Origin: Actinomycetes bacterium
Lineage (GTDB): Bacteria; Actinomycetota; Acidimicrobiia; Acidimicrobiales; RAAP-2
Direction: 5' to 3'
Length of the DNA stretch: 37,149 nucleotides
NCBI GenBank assembly: GCA_021826255.1
Contig: JAKBAZ010000002.1
Span: 1 to 37,149 of the forward strand
The position numbers were made by a program, and so were the translations under genes. The notes below the pieces were generated by a model. It was not told the DNA's origin and searched no databases. It saw only the letters and a list, made by a program, of their open reading frames with translations. Of this stretch, positions 7,700 through 13,416 are shown one piece after another (the stretch's first letter is position 1; each line of letters begins with the position of its first letter).

Positions 7700-7725
7700 A
7701 CCCTTCGCCTTGTGTAGGCCCCTCG

Positions 7726-8856
7726 CTACGCCAGAGGCGAGGTGGAGACTCGCTGCCACCACCCGTCGGGGTCACTCAGTTCGTCGTCGCTCGGTAGGGC
7801 GTCGGCTCGGAGGAGGGCCCCGAGGGCGCCGTCGCCGTACGAGTCGATGACGTGGCGAGCCCAGTGAGCGGCACGTTCGTGGTGCTCGCCTTGAAGACTG
7901 GCCCCGAAGAGCGCGGCGGCCGCGTCTTCGCCCCGCGCGTCGCTCAAGCGTCGTCGGCGCCACGCTTCGACAATCGCGTCGTGGGGACCCGTGAGCGCTC
8001 CCGTCACGTCGGCCGCTACGGAGTCGCCCACCGCGAGTAGGGCGGCGACCGCCGCGTTGAGGGAACGCGTGGCGGTCGAATCCTCCGGTGTCGTCAGCCC
8101 CTCGAGGAGTCGTTCGGGGTGAGCCAGAATCTCACTGGCGTCGGCCGACCCCGAGAGTTCTTGGAGCCGAGAGACGATGTCGCCCTGAGTGCGAGCCGCT
8201 TCGCGAACGGTGTCGGCGAGGATAAAACGCAGAGCGTCACCGACTCCGGCCTGGGAGAGGATGAGCGCACTGAGCATCTCGTGGGCGAGGGCGAAGACCA
8301 TGACCTGATCGAGGTCGAGGGACCACTCCTCGCTGAAGCGCGCGACGTTATTCACGACGAGCCCCGGGGCGTAGGGGCGAGGGAGGGGCAGAGCGGCCAG
8401 CGAGAACGCCCGCTCGGAGTAGTGCCCGGCGACCGAACCGAGTTGAAAACCGACGAAGAGGGGCCCGAGCGTCTGGGCGAACTGAGCCATCATCGCCGAG
8501 GGGTCGTCGACTCCCGCGTTCTGGCCGAGTGGGGGAATCTCTTGAGTGAGGGCCACCATGGGTTGGAGCAGGGGGCGCCACTGGGTGAGGGCGCGCTCGG
8601 TGAGCTGGGAACGAGTGAGAGCGTCGACGGATTCGTCGAGGGGCTGGGCGACCCGCTGGGCCAGGTGACGCGCGACGAGGGGGGCGAGTTGCTCGAGACG
8701 TTGGCGTAGTGGAGGTTGGGCGTTCGGATCACCATCGTCCCCTCGGGCGATGGACATGGCCATCTGGGTGGCGTTGGTGAACCAGGCGTCGGGGCCCTGC
8801 TGGGACAGCATGCGCATGACGTCGTCGAACATGGGACCAAAGGGCATCTCGCTCAC
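7726..8856 (-). CDS. Zincin_2 (DUF2342) family protein lacking the zinc motif
   Basis: The 376-residue protein resembles actinobacterial 'zinc-dependent metalloprotease / F420-biosynthesis-associated' proteins (PF10103, TIGR03624), such as M. tuberculosis Rv3195. The N-terminal MPFGPMFDDVMRMLSQQGP and the middle SVAGHYSERAFSLAALPLPR..APGLVVNNVARF are family features. The expected HExxH helix appears as FALAHEMLSAL: the first His and Glu are kept, but the second His is Ser. No other HExxH is present, so protease activity is doubtful. It is about 100 residues shorter than Rv3195-like proteins. The GTG start sits 6 nt after TAGGTT (leaderless type). An ATG three codons later is an alternative with GGAGG about 10 nt before it. 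Confidence 0.78.
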   Translation of the reverse strand: MSEMPFGPMFDDVMRMLSQQGPDAWFTNATQMAMSIARGDDGDPNAQPPLRQRLEQLAPLVARHLAQRVAQPLDESVDALTRSQLTERALTQWRPLLQPMVALTQEIPPLGQNAGVDDPSAMMAQFAQTLGPLFVGFQLGSVAGHYSERAFSLAALPLPRPYAPGLVVNNVARFSEEWSLDLDQVMVFALAHEMLSALILSQAGVGDALRFILADTVREAARTQGDIVSRLQELSGSADASEILAHPERLLEGLTTPEDSTATRSLNAAVAALLAVGDSVAADVTGALTGPHDAIVEAWRRRRLSDARGEDAAAALFGASLQGEHHERAAHWARHVIDSYGDGALGALLRADALPSDDELSDPDGWWQRVSTSPLA

Positions 8857-8868
8857 CCCTCCAACCTA
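8854..8868 (-). promoter_or_regulatory. Leaderless-type -10 element of the Zincin_2 gene
   Basis: On the minus strand TAGGTT (8868-8863), 6 nt, then the GTG at 8856. The embedded GGAGG is too close to serve that GTG. Confidence 0.5.
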
Positions 8869-8913
8869 GGCCCCTCCGACTCGCCCCGGGTCCGGGCCCT
8901 AGCATGGGCACTC

Positions 8914-9918
8914 GTGGCCACGGACGTAGCACTCGATCTCGGTACGGCTCGCACCCGACTCGCCACCGATCAGCGGGGCGTCCTCATTGACGAACCGACG
9001 CTGGTGGCTCTTGACACGTCGAGCGGTGACGTTGTCGATATCGGAGACCAGGCCCTCGACCTCGTGGGCCGACTGCCTCGTCACGTGGTGGTCTTTCGCC
9101 CCCTCGCCCAGGGTACGACGGTCGACTTTGACGTCACCGCCCGCCTGATTTCGGGACTCTTTGACCGGGCCGGCATTTCGAAGCTCTCCCGCGCCCGGGT
9201 GATCATGAGCGTTCCGACGGTCGCGACCTCGATTGAGCGCCGGGCCCTGCGCCAAGCGGCCATTCGAGCGGGCGCGAAGGAGGTCACACTCATGGAGGCC
9301 CCCGTGGCGGCGGCGATTGGGCTCGGGATGCCGGTGCAGGAACCGGTGGGATCGGCCGTCGCCGTCTTGGGAGCCGGGGTGACCGAGGCCGCTCTGATCT
9401 CGCTCGGGGGTGTCGTCACCTCCGCCGCGCGCCGAATCGGCGGTGGGGACATCGAGCAGAACCTGGCCACCCTTCTTCGAGTTCGTCACAACGTGGTCGT
9501 CTCCCCGGCGGTGCTCGAGGAGATCAAGATCCACCTCGGATCGGCCAAGGGGCGGGTCCGGGGCCATCCGGTGGTCGTTCGAGCCCGACGGATCTCCGAC
9601 GGGCACCCCGTCGACTTCGAGATCGCCCCGGAGTTGGTGAACGCCGCCGTGACGGAAGTGGTCTCGGCGGCCGAGCGTCTCGTCCAGGAGTGTCTCGGTG
9701 ACGCCCCGCCCGACCTTTCCCAGGACGTGTCCACTCAAGGGGTATCGCTCGTGGGTGGGCACGCCCTGCTCGCCGACGTCGCCGAGTTAATCGAAACGGC
9801 GACCGGGGTCACGGTGCGTGTCGCCGAGGACCCCGGATTGGTGGTCGTTCGTGGACTCGCCATGTGCTTGGAGCAGATGTCGAACCTCCACGCACTCTTT
9901 CGCGAGATCGATCGCTAG
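8914..9918 (+). CDS. MreB-like bacterial actin with altered nucleotide-binding motifs
   Basis: MreB forms membrane-bound filaments that guide side-wall synthesis. The 334-residue protein aligns throughout: DLGTARTRL (8-16, phosphate 1), PTVATSIERRALRQAAIRAG, MEAPVAAAIGLGMPVQEPVG, ISLGGVVTSAARRIGGGDI, EEIKIHLGSA, and SLVGGHALL. Key positions differ from active MreB. The phosphate-2 motif DIGGGTTE reads VLGAGVTE (151-158), so the Asp is Val. The EEP of the hydrolysis loop is EAP (128-130). It may bind nucleotide without hydrolysing it, or be a specialised paralogue. No mreC, mreD or rodA is nearby. The GTG at 8914 gives the normal N-terminus; TAGCAT lies 8 nt upstream. The gene ends inside the stop of the convergent HEAT gene. 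Confidence 0.85.
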   Translation: MATDVALDLGTARTRLATDQRGVLIDEPTLVALDTSSGDVVDIGDQALDLVGRLPRHVVVFRPLAQGTTVDFDVTARLISGLFDRAGISKLSRARVIMSVPTVATSIERRALRQAAIRAGAKEVTLMEAPVAAAIGLGMPVQEPVGSAVAVLGAGVTEAALISLGGVVTSAARRIGGGDIEQNLATLLRVRHNVVVSPAVLEEIKIHLGSAKGRVRGHPVVVRARRISDGHPVDFEIAPELVNAAVTEVVSAAERLVQECLGDAPPDLSQDVSTQGVSLVGGHALLADVAELIETATGVTVRVAEDPGLVVVRGLAMCLEQMSNLHALFREIDR

Positions 9919-10550
9919 TCGCTCTCCTCGACCCCGTGGGGGTTGAGTTGGTCGATGGCGGTGCGCACTTGCCAGTCGCGGTCGTCGCGGGATCGCTCGA
10001 GCGCCGCGTCGACCTCGGGTCCCTCGAAGGCGGCGAGGGCCACGACTGCCCGACGACGCACCGGGGCCTTGTCGTTGAGGGCCTCGATGATGGCGGGGAC
10101 AGCCCGCTCGTCTCCGAGTGCGCCGAGAGCGCCGAGGGCCGCTTCACGACACCGGGGATCGTCGTGGTCGCGCACGACTCGACAGAGAGCCTCGACGGAC
10201 TGGAGGTCAGTGAGTTCACCGAGCGCGAAACAGGCCGCTTCGCACACCAGGGGGTCGGCGTCGTCGAGGCTCGCGCGCACCCCATCCAGAACCCGCTCGT
10301 CGCTCGTTCCTCGAGCGATCCACTCGAGAGCGTCGCGGCGGGCCTCGGGCGAGTCATCTCCGAGCGCCTCTAACCACTCGTCACGCTGGAGGAGTTGGTG
10401 GTGGGCGAGAGCTCGTCGGGCCAAGACGCGATCTCGACTCTCCGTCGAGTGGAGAGCGCGCCGGGCTACCTCGAGGTCGACTCCGCCGAGGTGACGGGCC
10501 CGAAGAAGGGTGAGATGGAGAGCGCTCGCTAGCGTGGGGTCATTAGCCAC
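9915..10550 (-). CDS. HEAT-repeat protein
   Basis: The 211 residues are almost wholly helical repeats of about 31 residues, with recurring cores such as EARRDALEWIA, LVCEAACFALGEL, RCREAALGALGAL and PVRRRAVVALAAF. This is the HEAT/PBS-lyase repeat pattern, which usually makes a curved scaffold for protein binding. There is no catalytic motif, signal peptide or membrane segment, so a cytoplasmic adaptor role is likely. The partner is unknown; the cell-shape neighbourhood (mreB, divIVA-like) suggests one but does not show it. The start is a GTG and the gene is divergent from ylbL with only 48 nt between. Its stop shares CTAG (9915-9918) with mreB. Confidence 0.8.
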   Translation of the reverse strand: MANDPTLASALHLTLLRARHLGGVDLEVARRALHSTESRDRVLARRALAHHQLLQRDEWLEALGDDSPEARRDALEWIARGTSDERVLDGVRASLDDADPLVCEAACFALGELTDLQSVEALCRVVRDHDDPRCREAALGALGALGDERAVPAIIEALNDKAPVRRRAVVALAAFEGPEVDAALERSRDDRDWQVRTAIDQLNPHGVEESD

Positions 10551-10598
10551 ACCTCTATTTCACCATCTCGCTGGCGATCTCGACCGCTCGGCTGGAGT

Positions 10599-11669
10599 GT
10601 GCTCGTAGCACTCGCGCTGGCCGCACTGGTGGTCATTCTCGGACTCTGGCCCACGTCGCAGTACGCGATCACTCCGGGACAGGCCACTCTCGTGCCGCCC
10701 CTCGTCTCGGTGAGTGGGGCGAGCACGAGCCACCACCACTCGCGCATCTACCTCGTCGACGTCTACCTCGAACGCCTCTCCCTCTTGGCCGACGTCGTTG
10801 ATCACCTTCGCGGAGGAGCCATCCAGTTCGTTCCCGAGAGTGCGCTACTCAGTCCCGGGGTACCCGCGTCCCAGCTCGACGCCCAGGGATTCCTCCAGAT
10901 GTCTGACTCCCAGCAGGCGGCCACGGTCGCGGCCCTTCGCGCGCTCGGGTGGCATCCTGAAGTAAGTCCCGACGGCGCGGTCATCACCGAGGTCGCGAGT
11001 AACTCACCGGCCGCCTCGGCCGGGCTCGCGGTGGGTGATCTCGTGAGCGCGCTCGACGGAACTCACATCACGTCGGGCTGCGACCTGGTGCGCGCCCTCG
11101 CGCGAATTCACCCGGGCTCAGAGATAACGGCCACCGTCGACGCGGCGACGTTCTCGCCCACGGGGGTCTTGACCCGGACGGGAGAACGTCGGGTCACCCT
11201 CCATGCGGTGCGAGCGCCCGCGGGATTGACCTCGCCCTGCCCGGGCGTGAGCTCCCTCTCGGCCTACCTCGGCATCGGTATCGAAGACGGAGTTCGAGTC
11301 ACTAGTCCGGTGCGGGTGTCGGTCGACACCGCCAACATTGGAGGACCCTCGGCGGGCCTCGCCATGACCCTCTCGATCATGGATCGACTGTCGTCGACCC
11401 CCGTCGCGGGGTCCATTCCCATAGCCGCGACCGGGACCATCTCGCTCGACGGCGCGGTGGGAGAGGTGGGGGGCGTCGCCGAAAAGACGGTGGCGGTGGA
11501 ACGCGCCGGGGCGACCGTGTTCTTTGTCCCCACCGCCGAGGTGGCCCAGGCGGACGCGGTCGCCGGGCCCTCCCTACGGGTCGTGGGGGTGAGCAGTCTC
11601 GAGCAGGTACTCACCTATCTGCGTCACCTCGGAGCACCCCACCCGACGTCTGTCGAGACCCCCCGGTGA
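10599..11669 (+). CDS. YlbL-family membrane-anchored PDZ/Lon-like serine protease
   Basis: The 356-residue protein has an N-terminal membrane helix (LALAALVVILGLW), a PDZ domain (about 118-205, with GAVITEVASNSPAASAGL and GDLVSALDG), and a C-terminal Lon-type protease domain. The catalytic Ser is in NIGGPSAGLA (S251) and the Lys in VAEKTVAVERAG (K296), the Lon Ser-Lys dyad. YlbL proteins cleave secreted or membrane proteins outside the membrane; B. subtilis YlbL degrades a division inhibitor. M. tuberculosis Rv3194c is the counterpart and neighbours UPF0182, as here. The GTG at 10599 is the only ordinary start, but it places the helix at residue 2. In-frame codons upstream encode basic residues (SRWRSRP), so a rare start such as ATT (10557) is possible. 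Confidence 0.87.
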   Translation: MLVALALAALVVILGLWPTSQYAITPGQATLVPPLVSVSGASTSHHHSRIYLVDVYLERLSLLADVVDHLRGGAIQFVPESALLSPGVPASQLDAQGFLQMSDSQQAATVAALRALGWHPEVSPDGAVITEVASNSPAASAGLAVGDLVSALDGTHITSGCDLVRALARIHPGSEITATVDAATFSPTGVLTRTGERRVTLHAVRAPAGLTSPCPGVSSLSAYLGIGIEDGVRVTSPVRVSVDTANIGGPSAGLAMTLSIMDRLSSTPVAGSIPIAATGTISLDGAVGEVGGVAEKTVAVERAGATVFFVPTAEVAQADAVAGPSLRVVGVSSLEQVLTYLRHLGAPHPTSVETPR

Positions 11670-11681
11670 TACACCGTTTTT
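11664..11681 (+). terminator. Intrinsic terminator overlapping the ylbL stop codon
   Basis: CGGTG, loop ATA, CACCG, then TTTTT (11677-11681). The TGA stop (11667-11669) is inside the hairpin. Flanking C and G runs (11659-11664, 11683-11688) could form an outer stem. Confidence 0.6.
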
Positions 11682-11696
11682 AGGGGGGCTGCGACC

Positions 11697-11712
11697 TAGG
11701 CTGGACGGGATG
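11697..11712 (+). promoter_or_regulatory. Leaderless-type -10 element of the DivIVA-like gene
   Basis: TAGGCT (11697-11702), 7 nt, then the ATG at 11710. It gives the DivIVA-like gene its own promoter downstream of the ylbL terminator. Confidence 0.5.
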
Positions 11713-13404
11713 GACGACCGCCGGATTCTCACCACCCGTAGTACTCCCCACGACGTGGTGCGCACGACGTTTTCCACTGTTCGTAAGGGATTTGACCCCC
11801 AGGAGGTCCGCGCCCACCTCGAGATGGTGGCTCGAGAGATCACCCAACTCGAAGCCCGACTGCGAGACACCCAGGAGCAGTTGAGTGACGCTCTTCACCG
11901 ACTGGCCAATCCGGTCATCGACGAGTCGACTCTCGTGGGCGCACTCGGCGCCCAGAGTGCGGCGATTCTGCGGTCGGCTCACGACGAGGCCGGACGCGTG
12001 ACCGCCGAGGCCCAAGAGCGCGTCGCCCAGATGTTCTCCGAGACTCAGCAACGGGCCGCCGCTCACCTGATGGAGGCCCAGGAACGAGCCAATCGCACCC
12101 TCAGTGAAGCCGAACGGGCCGCCGAAGTGACCGATATGGAGGCGCGTCAGGCCGCCGATCGGCTCATCGAAACGGCCAAGGTGAACGGCCAGACCCTCGT
12201 CGAACGGGGGCGCGAACAGGGGCGGGCCATCGTGGATCAGGCCAACGACGCTCGCCGCACCATCCTCTCCGACCTCGCGGTGAAGCGAAAGGCCCTTCAC
12301 CTCCAGATCGATCAGCTTCGGGCGGCCCGCGACTCCTTGGTGGAGTCGATGAACGGTCTTCGCGACAACGTCGAGCGCACGCTCGACACGCTGGTGTCCT
12401 CGGACGATCAGGCGCGCCAGGCCGCTATCGAAGTCTTACGGCTTCGCCCTCCGACGAAGGAGCCGACCGAAGAAGAGTTGCTGGCGGGCACCCCGCTTCG
12501 AAAAGTCGAGGAGCCCGAACTGGTGGCCGTCGAGGACCCGAGGACGTCGTCGGCGGTCCCCAGCGCGCCCGCCAGTCCCGCACCGGCGCCGGCGAGCCCC
12601 GCGAATGAGGACACCGAGTCGTTCGTCGAGGAGGACCCCTCGGGCACGGACGTGGTGAACGAGATCTTCGCTCGGCTTCGTAAAGCCACTCTCGAAGAAC
12701 GCGGGGCGAGCGAGACACCGCCCAAGCGACCGGCTGCGCCAGCCCGTCTCGAGACCCCGGTGGACGAACTCTTCGCTCGCCGGGATCGAGCGCTGAACGA
12801 GTCTCTGGCCGTTCTCGTGCGTAAGGTTAAGCGAGCCCTCCAGGACGACCAGAATGTGACCCTTGATCTCGTGCGCGATCTCTCGGGGGATCCGACGGCT
12901 CACCTCGAAGACGAGATGAGCCAGCGAGCGCGCTACTCCTCGGCGGCCCTCGACGCTCTGGTCGACGCGGCGGCGGCGGGGGTCCAGTTCGCTGTCGACG
13001 AGGGCGGCGTGGCGCCTCGCGAGATAACGAGCGCCGATCTCGACGAGTGCGTGCGCGACCTCGCCGTGACTGTCGTGGTCGCGTTGCGTAAGCGAATGGC
13101 GGCCGACGGCAACGAGCAGGCCAGCGAGCGGGTGAACGCGGCTTACCGGGAGTGGCGCGGCGCACGAATCGAGCGCCTCGCCACCGACGCTGGACGGCGG
13201 GCGTTCCACCTCGGGGTCATTCTCGCCTCGCGGGGTCACTCGGTGAGATTCCTCAACGCCCCTCACGACCCGCCCTGTGACGCGTGCGCCCTCGACGCCG
13301 CGACCCACCGCGAGGCGGGACAGAGCTTCCCGAGTGGGTCACTCCATCCTCCCGTTCACGCCGGATGCGCCTGCACGGTGATTCCGCTCGTCGAAAGGTC
13401 CTAG
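11710..13404 (+). CDS. DivIVA-like coiled-coil protein fused to a MuF-like C-terminal domain
   Basis: The 564-residue protein has four parts. Residues 5-50 resemble the DivIVA membrane-curvature domain (HDVVRTTFSTVRKGFDPQEV then RAHLEMVAREI). Residues 45-240 are a long coiled coil of Ala, Glu, Gln and Arg heptads. Residues 250-345 are a Pro/Ala/Glu linker. The C-terminal part (about 350-564) is helical, contains REWRGARIERLATDAGRRAF, and ends in PPCDACALDA, a His/Gly-rich loop, and PPVHAGCACTVIP (C523, C526, H546, H550, C553, C555). This ending resembles the C-terminus of phage Mu gpF/SPP1 gp7 head-morphogenesis domains (RTCxxC...PxHPNCRC). NEIFAR and DELFAR (317-322, 352-357) are a repeated short motif. 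DivIVA proteins organise polar growth. The MuF-like part was recognised by eye; a metal-binding or protein-docking role is a guess. Confidence 0.72.
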   Translation: MDDRRILTTRSTPHDVVRTTFSTVRKGFDPQEVRAHLEMVAREITQLEARLRDTQEQLSDALHRLANPVIDESTLVGALGAQSAAILRSAHDEAGRVTAEAQERVAQMFSETQQRAAAHLMEAQERANRTLSEAERAAEVTDMEARQAADRLIETAKVNGQTLVERGREQGRAIVDQANDARRTILSDLAVKRKALHLQIDQLRAARDSLVESMNGLRDNVERTLDTLVSSDDQARQAAIEVLRLRPPTKEPTEEELLAGTPLRKVEEPELVAVEDPRTSSAVPSAPASPAPAPASPANEDTESFVEEDPSGTDVVNEIFARLRKATLEERGASETPPKRPAAPARLETPVDELFARRDRALNESLAVLVRKVKRALQDDQNVTLDLVRDLSGDPTAHLEDEMSQRARYSSAALDALVDAAAAGVQFAVDEGGVAPREITSADLDECVRDLAVTVVVALRKRMAADGNEQASERVNAAYREWRGARIERLATDAGRRAFHLGVILASRGHSVRFLNAPHDPPCDACALDAATHREAGQSFPSGSLHPPVHAGCACTVIPLVERS

Positions 13405-13416
13405 GCTGAGGGCGTG
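13402..13416 (+). promoter_or_regulatory. Leaderless-type -10 element of the UPF0182 gene
   Basis: TAGGCT (13402-13407), 6 nt, then the GTG at 13414. The hexamer overlaps the stop codon of the DivIVA-like gene. Confidence 0.5.

Noticed and set aside
7721..7742. Stem CCTCGC/GCGAGG between the 92-residue protein and Zincin_2 genes as a terminator
   Set aside because: Short stem, 10-nt loop and no T tract; stems like this are frequent by chance in such GC-rich sequence.
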